Source: Flavobacterium silvaticum (lineage in GTDB: Bacteria; Bacteroidota; Bacteroidia; Flavobacteriales; Flavobacteriaceae). From it: a DNA stretch of 64,000 nt. The stretch spans positions 1 through 64,000 of the forward strand of contig NZ_JAAMPU010000105.1 in NCBI RefSeq assembly GCF_012911565.1, given 5' to 3'. The position numbers and the translations under genes were made by a program. A model generated the notes under the pieces. It worked only from the letters and a program-made list of their open reading frames with translations, made no database searches and was not told the origin of the DNA. Shown here one piece after another: positions 51,790 through 62,100 of this stretch. Within the stretch, counting starts at the first letter, position 1. Every line of letters starts with the position of its first letter.

Positions 51790-52380
51790 ATGATTCATCC
51801 GGATACTGAACTTCGCTTTATTTCTGACACCATAGGCTATGGTGTCGTGGCCAAAAAATTCATTCCGAAAGGAACCATAACCTGGGTTCAGGATGATCTC
51901 GACCGGATTTTTACGCCACAGGACGAAAGCCAGATCAGCGACCGCATGAAGGTGTATCTCGAAACCTATTGCTTCACCAACCACGACGGAAACAAAGTAC
52001 TGTGCTGGGACAACGCCAAGTATGTAAACCACAGTTTTCGCCCCAGTTGTATGTCAACGGCTTACGATTTTGAGATTGCGATCCGCGACATTTATCCAGG
52101 AGAAGAACTGACCGACGATTACGGGTATTTGAATGTAGAAGAACCGTTTGCCGCCGCCGATGAAAACACGTTCCGTAAAGTGGTCTATCCGGACGACCTG
52201 ATACGGCATTATGAGGAATGGGACGAATTGATCCGCCAAAACCTAAACAATATCAATACGGTAAGCCAGTCGCTCAAAGCCTTTATCCCAAAGGAAACCT
52301 GGAAAGAATTCCAAAGCGTGATTGACGGGGAAATTCCGTTGCGGTCGTTGCTGCATTGTTACTTCGATCGTTCGGCCTGA
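51790..52380 (+). CDS. SET-domain protein (putative lysine methyltransferase)
   Basis: A 196-residue cytoplasmic protein with a SET-domain fold, the class of SAM-dependent lysine methyltransferases. The N-terminal part has GYGVVAKKFIPKGTITWV. The central NHS motif is in DNAKYVNHSFRPSCMST. The SAM/catalytic end is IRDIYPGEELTDDYGYLNVE with the conserved Tyr. The C-terminal ~60 residues are helical and not part of SET. A Cys-rich post-SET segment is missing, as in other bacterial members. Its substrate is unknown. It lies between the unknown lipoprotein and the ketosynthase, with only 51 bases before the latter. Confidence 0.87.
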   Translation: MIHPDTELRFISDTIGYGVVAKKFIPKGTITWVQDDLDRIFTPQDESQISDRMKVYLETYCFTNHDGNKVLCWDNAKYVNHSFRPSCMSTAYDFEIAIRDIYPGEELTDDYGYLNVEEPFAAADENTFRKVVYPDDLIRHYEEWDELIRQNLNNINTVSQSLKAFIPKETWKEFQSVIDGEIPLRSLLHCYFDRSA

Positions 52381-52394
52381 TGGAAATATTGGCG

Positions 52395-52402
52395 TATTTT
52401 TG
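52395..52402 (+). promoter_or_regulatory. -7 box (TATTTTTG) of the ketosynthase
   Basis: An exact TAnnTTTG match. It favours the GTG start at 52432 over the upstream TTG at 52408, since transcription would begin near 52409. -33 TTG not seen. Confidence 0.45.
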
Positions 52403-52431
52403 CGGCGTTGATTCCTTTAAGATTTTCCTCC

Positions 52432-53592
52432 GTGGCTCAAATTGTTTCCATACGTTCCATCGCTTCCGTTTCTTCATTAGGCGACAATCCTGAAAAGATT
52501 TGGACGGAATGGCAAAAACAAAATCACTTATTTCAGTTCAGGCACATTGGAAACACGAAAGCGTGGGGCGGATTTCTTGATTCAAATGCACGCGAACAGA
52601 TTGAAATATTGCGTGAATCAAGCGATACATACAAACACCTTGACGATTCGGTTTTGCTTGCCATTGCGGCTTCACGCCAGGCTGTCGAAAAAGCCGGTTG
52701 GAATTCAGCCGATACTTTTGGAATAAACATTGGTTCTTCGCGTGGTGCAACATCACTTTTCGAGAAACATCACGAAGAATTCCTGCAAACGGGAAAAGCG
52801 CCTTTACTCACCTCACCCGTCACAACCTTAGGAAATATTTCGTCCTGGGTCGCTCAGGATCTAGCATCAAACGGCCCGGAACTTTCTCATTCGATTACGT
52901 GTTCGACTTCGTTACACGCCTTACTTAATGGTGTGGCCTGGCTTCGTTCGGGAATGGCCGATAAATTCCTTGTCGGAGGAAGCGAATCCCCATTGACAGC
53001 GTTTACGATTTCCCAGATGCAGTCGCTCAAAATTTATTCACGCGAACCTGAAACCGCTGAATTTCCCTCACGTGCCTTGGAGTTTGATAAGAAATTCTCA
53101 TCGATGATTTTGGGAGAAGCGGCCTCGATGTGTTGTCTGGAAAGCGGGGTTTCAGATGAATCTATTGCAATTGTGGAATCGGTCGGATATGCCACTGAAA
53201 CATTGGAAAGCAATACCTCGATTTCTGCAAACGCCGATTGTTTACAGCGTTCGATGAAGATGGCTTTATCTGATATACATCCGTCTGAAATCGATGTGAT
53301 AATCATGCATGCACCTGGAACGGTAAAAGGAGATTTCTCTGAATTCAGGGCCATTGAAGCGGTTTTCGGAAACCACAAACCGTTGCTGACGACGACCAAA
53401 TGGAAGAACGGGCATACGTTTGGTGCATCCGGAATGATCAATGTGGAACTGGCTGCCTTGATGTTGCAGCACCAATATTTTATCGGGTCACCATTTGGAC
53501 CGGAATCAAAACCGGTGTCGCTTAAAAAGATTCTGGTGAACGCGGTTGGATTTGGCGGGAATGCGGTGAGTGCGGTGATATCAATCTTTTAA
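52432..53592 (+). CDS. Variant beta-ketoacyl synthase in the biotin region
   Basis: A 386-residue FabF/KAS-like protein (GTG start at 52432; MAQIVSIRSIASVSSLGD fits KAS N-termini). The nucleophile loop is present, HSITCSTSLHALLNG, with Cys157. The second catalytic His is present in WKNGHTFGASG (His328). The first is not: where FabF has NAHGT, this protein reads MHAPGTVKGD, so Pro295 stands at the His position and a His (293) lies two residues earlier. The end NAVGFGGNAVSAVI is canonical. Placed downstream of bioF-bioD-bioA, and with no bioC or bioH in the window, it is a candidate for building the pimeloyl chain. That is inference; a flexirubin- or lipid-related KAS is an alternative. Confidence 0.82.
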   Translation: MAQIVSIRSIASVSSLGDNPEKIWTEWQKQNHLFQFRHIGNTKAWGGFLDSNAREQIEILRESSDTYKHLDDSVLLAIAASRQAVEKAGWNSADTFGINIGSSRGATSLFEKHHEEFLQTGKAPLLTSPVTTLGNISSWVAQDLASNGPELSHSITCSTSLHALLNGVAWLRSGMADKFLVGGSESPLTAFTISQMQSLKIYSREPETAEFPSRALEFDKKFSSMILGEAASMCCLESGVSDESIAIVESVGYATETLESNTSISANADCLQRSMKMALSDIHPSEIDVIIMHAPGTVKGDFSEFRAIEAVFGNHKPLLTTTKWKNGHTFGASGMINVELAALMLQHQYFIGSPFGPESKPVSLKKILVNAVGFGGNAVSAVISIF

Positions 53593-53596
53593 AAAC

Positions 53597-53962
53597 TTAC
53601 ACAGCCATTTCAGTTTCCCCAATAATCACTTTCCGGTGTTGCTTTCCCCATTCCGAAAGCTGGTCGATAATGGTTTGCAGTGAACGCCCGTATTCGGTGA
53701 GCTGATACGTTACCGTTACCGGATGTGTATCTTGTACTGTCCGTTGTATCAACTTGTTTATTTCGAGTTCCTTCAATTCCTTGCTTAACATCTTATTCGA
53801 GATTCCGTCAACATCGGTCAGTATATCTGTAAACCGTCTTTTGTTGTAGAAACAGATGGACGAAATGATGTTGATCCTCCATTTGCCGCTCAACACATAC
53901 ATGGCGTCATGAACCGCCCGAAGCTCTTTCTTGTGGCAAGCCACGCTGTTAATTTCTGTCAT
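53597..53962 (-). CDS. HxlR-family transcriptional regulator
   Basis: A 121-residue winged-helix regulator of the HxlR type. It begins with a conserved Cys (VACHKKELRAVHDAMYVLSG), has the family core GKWRINIISSICFYNKRRFT, ISNKMLSKELKELEINKLIQ and VTVTYQLTEYGRSLQTIIDQ. HxlR proteins sense electrophiles, often through such an N-terminal Cys, and usually repress a neighbouring oxidoreductase gene. It is divergent from an SDR gene. Six GTTAC repeats begin three bases upstream of its ATG, and its own -7 box (TAACTTTG on the minus strand) lies among them. Autoregulation together with control of the SDR gene is the natural reading. Confidence 0.92.
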   Translation of the reverse strand: MTEINSVACHKKELRAVHDAMYVLSGKWRINIISSICFYNKRRFTDILTDVDGISNKMLSKELKELEINKLIQRTVQDTHPVTVTYQLTEYGRSLQTIIDQLSEWGKQHRKVIIGETEMAV

Positions 53963-53964
53963 AA

Positions 53965-54017
53965 GTTACCTTGTTACCCAAACGTTACTGTTACTTTTGG
54001 TTACAAAGTTACCAAAA
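53965..54017. promoter_or_regulatory. GTTAC repeat operator between hxlR and the SDR gene
   Basis: GTTAC occurs at 53965, 53973, 53984, 53990, 54000 and 54008. The last two are part of a palindrome TTTTGGTTAC-AAA-GTTACCAAAA (53995-54017) with one mismatched pair. The repeats lie upstream of the SDR -7 box at 54033 and overlap the hxlR -7 box at 54004-54011. Confidence 0.6.
54004..54011 (-). promoter_or_regulatory. -7 box (TAACTTTG) of hxlR
   Basis: A minus-strand TAnnTTTG match inside the GTTAC repeat operator, giving a ~35-base leader. Confidence 0.45.
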
Positions 54018-54032
54018 TAAATTACTTCGCTG

Positions 54033-54040
54033 TAGCTTTG
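54033..54040 (+). promoter_or_regulatory. -7 box (TAGCTTTG) of the SDR gene
   Basis: An exact TAnnTTTG match 27 bases before the ATG at 54068. A TTG -33 box is absent, and its place is partly taken by the palindrome at 53995-54017. Confidence 0.5.
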
Positions 54041-54067
54041 CATCACAAAATGATAAAAAATCATAAC

Positions 54068-54811
54068 ATGAACTTCACAAATAAAAATGTAGTTATTACT
54101 GGCGGAAGCACCGGAATTGGATTTGCATCTGCCAAAGCATTCATCAACGCAGGCGCAAACGTCTGGATTACGGGCAGAAACGAAGCAAGCCTTCAAAAAG
54201 CAGCAGCCGAGATCAACAGCCCGAAATTGAAAACGCTGGTTTCCGACACTTCGAAACTAGAAGACATCGCTATTCTCGAAAAAGCGATTTCAGATAACGG
54301 ACAGAAGCTTGACGTACTGTACCTCAACGCCGGAATTGCCGTATTCGCTCCTTTGGCACAAGCTACCGAAGCCGATTTTGACAGCCAGTTCAACATCAAT
54401 GTCAAAGGACCTTACTTTACATTGCAACGATTGCTTCCACATTTGAACGATGGCGCTTCGGTACTGTTCACTTCATCGACAGTGGCAACCGCTTCTATGT
54501 TGGGCGGCAGCGTATATTCCGCAACAAAAGGCGCATTGAATAAAATCGCGACGATTGCAGCGAATGAATTTGCCGAAAGAAAAATCCGTGTGAACATTGT
54601 AAGCCCGGGCCCGATTTCGACACCTGGTTTGGAAAATGCCGTCCCTGAAGAATTCAAAGGACATTTGGCAGCGGCAACGGCTTTGCAAAGAATCGGGCAT
54701 CCGGATGAAGTGGCAAAAGCGGTTTTGTTTCTGGCTTCTGAAGATGCGAGCTTTATTTCCGGAACCGAACTTTTGGTTGACGGCGGATACATTTCGTACG
54801 GCCTCAAATAA
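54068..54811 (+). CDS. Short-chain dehydrogenase/reductase
   Basis: A 247-residue classical SDR oxidoreductase. The start at 54068 (MNFTNKNVVITGGSTGIG) puts the NAD(P)-binding TGGSTGIG motif near the N-terminus; a longer frame upstream overlaps the hxlR gene and operator. The catalytic set is Ser in VLFTSSTVAT, Tyr/Lys in VYSATKGAL, and NAG in YLNAGIAVF. Family end: FLASEDASFISGTELLVDGG. The substrate cannot be read off. Divergent from an HxlR regulator and probably induced by electrophiles or quinones via that regulator. A terminator follows. Confidence 0.93.
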   Translation: MNFTNKNVVITGGSTGIGFASAKAFINAGANVWITGRNEASLQKAAAEINSPKLKTLVSDTSKLEDIAILEKAISDNGQKLDVLYLNAGIAVFAPLAQATEADFDSQFNINVKGPYFTLQRLLPHLNDGASVLFTSSTVATASMLGGSVYSATKGALNKIATIAANEFAERKIRVNIVSPGPISTPGLENAVPEEFKGHLAAATALQRIGHPDEVAKAVLFLASEDASFISGTELLVDGGYISYGLK

Positions 54812-54841
54812 ACCAAGCCACAACATATTCCAAGTTTAAAT

Positions 54842-54868
54842 AAAAGCGGTCTAATGCCGCTTTTTTCA
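54842..54868 (+). terminator. SDR terminator
   Basis: AAAAGCGG / CCGCTTTT with a 7-base loop and a T6 run. Confidence 0.85.
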
Positions 54869-54899
54869 TTTTCGCTACTTTTACCTCAAACAGCAAAAA

Positions 54900-55322
54900 A
54901 TGGAAGAGCAAAAAAATCCAGCAGGTCAATCAGCCGAAGACACAACACCTAAAGTCACCGGAATAGGCGGTGTTTTCTTTTATTCAGACAATCCAAAAGA
55001 AACCAAAGACTGGTATGCCAAGAACTTAGGTTTTGAATTCAATGCCTGGGGTTCGTCTGGCTTCGATTCGAGAAATATGGAAAAACCGGATCAGGTCGAC
55101 TCGCTTCAATGGAGCCTTTTCAAAAACGGGGACGATTATTTTGCCCCATCCAAAAAGGAATTCATGATCAATTACCGCGTGCAGAACCTGGAAGGGCTTA
55201 TTGAAAAATTCAAACAGAATGGTGTCACTATCCTGGATGATGTCACCACGTATGACTTTGGCAAATTCCTGCATATTATGGATGCGGATGGAAACAAGAT
55301 CGAGCTTTGGGAACCGGCGTGA
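54900..55322 (+). CDS. VOC (glyoxalase-fold) family protein
   Basis: A 140-residue protein of the vicinal-oxygen-chelate superfamily: GIGGVFFYSDNPKETKDWYA, KNLGFEFNAWG, VQNLEGLIEKFKQNGVTIL and the end LHIMDADGNKIELWEPA with the metal-ligand Glu. The first ~17 residues are a polar leader. Such small proteins include glyoxalases, bleomycin-type binding proteins and dioxygenases, so the exact reaction is open. Its stop TGA overlaps the ATG of the next gene by one base, so the two are coupled. Confidence 0.88.
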   Translation: MEEQKNPAGQSAEDTTPKVTGIGGVFFYSDNPKETKDWYAKNLGFEFNAWGSSGFDSRNMEKPDQVDSLQWSLFKNGDDYFAPSKKEFMINYRVQNLEGLIEKFKQNGVTILDDVTTYDFGKFLHIMDADGNKIELWEPA

Positions 55323-56035
55323 TGGAACTGGAAAAACATAAAGAGCAAATAACTGAAATCGGTTTTTCCATTATCCCGGATATCTATTCCCGCGAGGAAA
55401 CCGACACCCTAATTTCAATAATAGAAGATGTTGATACTTCTAAAGAGAATTTTAGGAAATCTGCCAATTTATTCGCCATTAGACAATTCCTTAAAGAAGT
55501 TCCCAAAGTTGAAAATCTGGTATTCACCGACGCTTTAAAACAAGTGATCACGGACATTTTTGGAACAGATTTTTTTGTAGTCAAGAGCATTTATTTCGAC
55601 AAACCCGAAACCTCGAATTGGTATGTGGCTTATCATCAGGATTTGACGATTTCTGTCGACAAAAAAATAGGGATCGACAACTTTGGCCCATGGACCGTTA
55701 AGCAAAATCAGTTTGCTGTGCAGCCGCCGATTAAAATCCTGGAAAACAATTTTACCATACGGATCCATCTTGATGATACCAATGAAAACAATGGCGCACT
55801 TAAAGTCATTGAGAAATCCCATTCACAAGGCATTTATCGTCCTGAGACTATCAATTTTAAAACGGAAACCGAAACCATCTGCTCTGTTCCTGCGGGCGGA
55901 ATTATGATTATGAAACCATTACTCCTTCATGGTTCAAACAGGACTGCGAACCAAAAAAAGAGACGTGTCATTCATGTGGAGTTTTCGAATGTGGAGTTGC
56001 CTGGCGGATTGAAATGGTCTGAACGATTGAATTAA
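55322..56035 (+). CDS. Phytanoyl-CoA dioxygenase (PhyH) family protein
   Basis: A 237-residue Fe(II)/2-oxoglutarate oxygenase of the PhyH family. I start it at the ATG at 55322, which shares one base with the VOC stop; an in-frame TTG at 55307 lies inside the VOC gene. The metal site is complete: His105 and Asp107 in VAYHQDLTISV, and His203 in PLLLHGSNRT with the neighbouring Arg for 2-oxoglutarate. Also family-like: HLDDTNENNGALKVI. The hydroxylation substrate is unknown. Coupling to a VOC protein suggests the two act on the same metabolite. Confidence 0.92.
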   Translation: MELEKHKEQITEIGFSIIPDIYSREETDTLISIIEDVDTSKENFRKSANLFAIRQFLKEVPKVENLVFTDALKQVITDIFGTDFFVVKSIYFDKPETSNWYVAYHQDLTISVDKKIGIDNFGPWTVKQNQFAVQPPIKILENNFTIRIHLDDTNENNGALKVIEKSHSQGIYRPETINFKTETETICSVPAGGIMIMKPLLLHGSNRTANQKKRRVIHVEFSNVELPGGLKWSERLN

Positions 56036-56093
56036 CAGCTATTCCCGAATTACCGAAACAGTTCCCTTAAATCCTTTCCTGGAGTCTCCCTAA

Positions 56094-56128
56094 AAAGAAA
56101 AAAGCCCCGGATCTCACATTCCGGGGCT
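56094..56128 (-). terminator. Terminator of giant C
   Basis: AGCCCCGG and CCGGGGCT pair around a 10-base loop. The A-rich left flank provides the T tract on the minus strand. Confidence 0.88.
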
Positions 56129-56155
56129 CATTCTCAATAACATTTATAACAAAAT

Positions 56156-59100
56156 CTAGAAACTTACTTTTTTGGTGACGATCACGTCGTTTTCGAGTTC
56201 GATCTTGACGATGACGACCTGGCTCGCGATGTTGATGTCTTTTGAAACGAACAGATTGCTGTTGATGTCTGATTCCCAATAGATTTTCTTGCCCGTTACA
56301 TCATACAGCGTCACCGATTTCATTGGCTGGCTGCCGGAACTGATTTCGATATGGTCAGCATTTTTGATGACGATGACGTTGTTTTCATCGGCCACATGAC
56401 TTCCGGTTCCCAAAGTCGATTCCGTGTAATGGATTTCGAAACGATCATCGAATTGACCGGTTACAGTAGTGAACGTGTAATCTGACAATTTGAGGTTGTG
56501 GTAGGTATTGTCCGCTTTATCCAGAAGGAATACATCCTGGCTGTCGAACAAACCGTCAAAGTGCTCCAACGCAATATGGAATTCTCCGGCAACGGTCACT
56601 TTATAACCCATTGGCACCACATCCTGGTTGCTGAACGGCAGTGTGCGTCCCTGTATTGAAAGTTTATCCGGACCGAGTATCGAATAAAGGCTTGCGGCAT
56701 TTCCGGCAGGGAACGTGGTTCCGTCAAACAACGGATCTTTTTCGTTCGTAGCTCCGGCGACATAACCTACAAGGGCTTCGTCATACGCTCCGGTTGCATT
56801 GGTCAGGTTTACCCAAATGCGGTGCTTTTCGATTTCCTGATCGGCTGGCATTGCGGTGGATTCATCTGTTTGCGCCATACGGAAGAACTGGTTGTTGTTG
56901 TTCGCCACACGCATGCTGTTGTTGAATCTTGCGGAATACGTTCCGTTGGCAAGACCGGTGCGGCCTTCAATAAAAAATCCTTGTCCCGATGCAATTTTAC
57001 CTGTTGGCTCCGCACCTCCCGTAATAGCGGCTGATGCTGTTTTGACACCCCCGGTGAGGTTGTATTTTGCATAGTCATTATTCGTGTAGGTGTACACTCC
57101 GCCCGCCGGGTTCAATGGTGTATTGTGTGTCCACAGATAAACGGTTCCGTTTACGACGCCCTGGTTTACGGCATCTGTAATGAACAGGTCTATGTCGATA
57201 GCAGACGGATACGGATTCCCAATCAGGTTGTATGGGCTTGCACTCTTTATGATTGGCGTATTGATGACACCGTTGTTCGGCACTCCCTGGAATTGTCCTG
57301 TATAGACACCGTTGCTGGTGTTCGTCAAAGCCCAGCCTTGAGGTGCACGTATGATGTATCCGACACCCGGTGCCATTACCTGGTTTCCTCCCGCAATGGA
57401 AGACCAGTTTCCGATTGTTGGGTTAAAGCTGTAGTACTTATCACTTAAGGTGTTTGGCGAAAGAGAGTTCAGCGTAAAGTTTGTAACCGGAGACGACCAG
57501 TAGGTGAAATCATACGTACGCATTGGGGTTGTGTTGCGTTTGGCAATTACATTTCCGATATCTGTAGCATCATCATCAACTTGTACAAGACTACCTTTAT
57601 CTTCTATGATGAAAGTTGATCCGGCATTTACTTTCACTTCCCTTTTCACGATAAGGCTTGCGTTGTTATTGATGGTTATGATTGCATTATTGGCTAATTC
57701 ACAAGCACAAACAGTAAGGTTCGTATTCAGGGCCAGGTTTGAATTTATGAGTACCGGTGTGGTAGCAGTTGGTGTTCCGCTCCAGGTTCCGTTGTAGGTT
57801 ACCGCAGCCGGAACAGTAATGGTCAGTACATTGGTGTATGCAACTGCACAGCTTCCGCTTTGGACTACGGCACGATAGTAACGCGTCGCCGGTACAGACC
57901 CGATTTGAGCCCCGCTTAGTGTGGCTGTCGTCACAGCGATATCGGTAACACCGGTTGTAAAAGCCGCATTGGTAGCATATTGCCATTTTACGACAGATCC
58001 TGTCTGGCCGGTCAACGTAAATCCTGAATTCGGTGTTGAATTACGGCAGATTTCATTCAATGACGTACTGATAGTTCCTGCCACAGAAGCAGATACGGTA
58101 ACGGTCATGGAAACACCTGATGTAGTGGTCCCACAGAATGAATCCAGGAATCTCACCCAGTATGTTGTAGTACCCGTTGGTGAAACACTGTATGTGTTTA
58201 CAGTCGAAGTACCAAGTATGGTTGATCCTACGGCTCCTGTTCCCCACTGATACACACCGTTGGTTCCTTTGGTTCCACCGTTGGCAGTAAGCGTAACTGC
58301 AGTTCCTGAGCAGGTAGCTGTGGTTCCGGTAACAGATGTAGGAGCGACTGAAGCAACATCTGTCTTAACAATAGTCATGGCCATGTTTGAATTTCCGGTA
58401 TTTTCACGGATACGGATTTCGATCTGGCTTGATGAATCGAGGTTATAACTTCCGATAAGTGTAGTTGTGGTTCCATATGATCCTTGCGAATGAATCAGTG
58501 TTCCGTTAAGATACACCTGAAGCACATCGTCCCAGTTATTCATGGTAAGTGAATACGTTCCGCAAGGGAAACCTTGTCTTTTATAAACGAATGTATGGGT
58601 ATCGTTATTGACCGTACAACCGTTCCATCCTGCTGAAGCCGATGGTGAAAGCGAGCTGCTCCAGCCGTTGTTCGCCGTATCCTGAGAGTTCGGGCTAAGT
58701 GTGTTCTGTACATAGTAACCACGGTAGACCAAAGATGATCCCAAGTTGATATCGGCACCATTGTATGCGTACACATTCCATTGATTTGTTCCAAAGACAG
58801 ACGGTGTTCCCGGAGCGGCACCCACAGTAACCGTAACATAAGCAGCAGCCGTATAATTACAAGGAGCGGCATCTACGCGACGTACCCAGTATGTTGTAGT
58901 GGTGGTTGGAGATACGTTCAAGGTACTTCCGGTACCTGCCACAGCATTTGTTCCTGCAACACTTCCGGTTCCCCATTGGAATGTATTCGATCCGCTTCCG
59001 CCTGATGCCGTTAGGGTTATGGCTGTTGATGGACAAGTTGTTGAAGCTGGTGCTCCCGTAATGGAAGTCGGTGCCACAGATGGTGTATTGACAGTAATGG

Positions 59101-62100
59101 TAACAAATTGTGCCGATGTGTAGGCATTACAAGGCGATCCGTCATATCGGCGAACCCAGTAGGTTGTGGTTGAGGTCGGGCTGACGCTGATCGAAGCTGT
59201 GTTGCCTGAAATCGTATTTGACCCGGCACTCCATCCGGTTCCCCATTCGTAAACGGAACCTGTTGCAGCATATCCTCCAGTTGCTGTTAGCGTAGTTGAC
59301 GATCCTGAACATATGGTTGTGGCTCCGGCAGTGATTCCGGTTGGTGCCGTAGACGAAATCCCCTGGGTAAATGTCACTCCAGATGTATAGGTGTTACAAG
59401 TAGAATCATAGGCACGTACCCAATAGGTCGTTGGAGTTGTCGGCTGCACCCACAATGTCTGGCTGTTGCTGTTTGCAATTGGGTTTGTCCCCACGACAGA
59501 TCCGGTTCCCCATTGGTATTGACCGCCTCCGTTGCCAAACGAAATTCCGTTGGCCGTCAGGTTTTGTCCCGAACCATTACATAAGGTCGCGTTTCCGGAA
59601 ATAGATGTCGGAGGGGTAGATGAAGTGTACACTTGCAGATTGTAGGTTATGTAATTTGAATTCCCGCACGTTCCCGCCCCTACAATCCTTACCCAATATG
59701 TAGTTGTTGCAGATGGAGCAGTTACCGTAATTGAATTGGTAGTCGCACCAGAAATAATATTCGATCCGGATGAACCAGTTCCCCATTGATAGCTTCCAGC
59801 TCCGGGAGTTCCGTCGGCAGTAAGCGTCACACTTGAACCGGCACAAGACATCCATGGGCCTGAAATATTGTATGGCCCTGCACTTCCTTTGTAAACTGTT
59901 ACCGTAACTCCGCCAGTGTAATTGTTACAGCTCGAATCGTAACGGCGTACCCAATAGGTTGTAGTTGTAGTCGGGTTTACATAGGTACTTTGATTGGTCT
60001 GGCCGCTTATTGGGTTTGTCCCGATGACAGATCCTGTTCCCCATTGGTATTGTGCGTTAGGCGCGCTGGTTCCTCCGTTGGCATACAGATTTATCCCGTT
60101 GACACTGCAAAGTCCGTTGTCCCCTGTTATTGATGTCGGAGCTGTAGACAGACTGTAAATATCTACGTTGACCGATACGGCATTTCCTGCCGGGCAGCTT
60201 CCTCCGTTTATGATGCGTACCCAATACGTCGTGTAAGCCGTTACTGCAACCGTTCTGGTCGTAGCAGTTCCTGTACCTAAAACAGTAGCTCCAGCCGAGG
60301 CTCCGGTAGACCATTCATATACACTGCCTGTAGGTAGATTTCCTGCATTGATAGTCAGGGTCACATTTGCACCAGAACAAACCTGAGAGGCGGAAGAAGA
60401 CAAGCCCCAAGGTCCTGTCCCAACCGGATAAATTGTTATGGTCTGTCCTGTCGTATAATAATTACAGGTTGAATCGTAACGACGAACCCAATATGTAGTC
60501 GCAACCGTAGGATTTACCCACATATTCTGGTTTGTCTGTCCGCCTATTACGTTGCTTCCCACGGTAGAGCCTGTTCCCCATTGAAAAGTCCAGCCGTTAC
60601 CTCCGTTTGCATATAGGTTTGTACCGCTAGTGCTGCAAACTGTATCTGCAGTCAGGGATGTCGGGGCCGTAGCACCACAGGTTGTATAGGTAAATGAAAC
60701 ACGTGAATCTGTAGCATTTTCGTAATATTCAAGCACAAAATTTGTATTTGCATTCAATGTCACGGCCGCAGAAGTAGATGTGGTGTAACTGTGGTCGCCC
60801 CAGTTGTTGATGAGCCAGGTAGCACCGCCGTCAATACTCAATCTATATCCGTCATCACCTCCAACCGTAAATGTGAAAGTTCCGGACATATATTTCGTCA
60901 TTTTATAGCGAATGGCAAATTTATCTGCATAAGATCCGCAGATGTTTGCTCCAGAAACCGAACCGGTAGCGAGATTCTGGTCAAACGTTTCAGATTGGGT
61001 CAGATATCCCCGATATGTTGTGGTAAATGCATCTGTAGGAGGCGGGCCTGCTGTCCATGAAGCATAAACGTAGCCTATCCACGAGCCTGAACCGTAAGAA
61101 ACTTGATCCCCGGGAGGTGGTGTCACTGTAACCTGGACTGAAACACCGCTAGTTGCCCCACATGAATTCGCACTCACACGGCGCACCCAATAGGTTGTTG
61201 TTGTCGAAGGTGTAACAGTAATAGAAGCTCCCGTTTGTCCAGATATGACATTAGAACCTACAACGCTTCCCGTTCCCCATTCATATGAAGACCCAGTGGC
61301 CGTAGAGCCGCCGGTGGCCGTAAGCGTCGTACTTGCACCTGCACAAACAGATGTCGTACCGCTTATGGAATCAGGAGCCGTAGGCATAGGTGTTACAGAA
61401 ATGGTACGTGTAGCAGCATTAGTTGTCTGTGTACAAACTCCGGAATCTACGCGCCGAACCCAATAAGTTGTGTTGGCAGTAGGATTGACTGTTATGGATT
61501 CTGTAGTATCTGGCAGGATATTCTGGCCTGTAGTTCCTGTTCCCCATTGGTAGGTTCCGGTTGTCCCGAGAGTTCCTCCGGTTGCCGTAAGCGTAGTACT
61601 GCTTCCACTACATACTGTGGTTGCGGTTGCAGTTATTGAACTCGGTGCTGTAGACGGTGTACCGGGACAAGAATTATAGGCGAAAGATATGCGGAAATCG
61701 CCGCCCTGATCATAAGTCTCCAGTACCATATTTTGTACGCCGCTCAGGTATATTACAGCTGTAGTTGTTTGGTAAGAATGGTAATTCCAGTCTGAAATTG
61801 CCCAAGTTGCTCCACCATCGGTACTCAATCTTACACCATCATCTCCTCCAACTGTTATGCTGTAGTAGCCTGCAGGGTAATTCCGTTGCATGCGAAAGCG
61901 TATGGACATTCGGTCGCTATAGGATCCACAAACATTAGTTCCAGATACGGCACCCGTTGCAAGATTGTAATTGAACTGTTCTGTTTGAGTAATATAGCCT
62001 TTGTAGTTAACAGAAGCCAGAGCATTCTGTGGCGGGTTGTTTCCGTCAAGATCAGAATAGACATATCCAATCCAGGAATCGACTCCGTAAACTGTAGGAT

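Noticed and set aside
50653..52032. A longer leftward frame reaching from 52032 into the SET-domain gene
   Set aside because: The first 131 codons are antisense to a clear SET-domain gene and look random. The lipoprotein signal begins at 51639.
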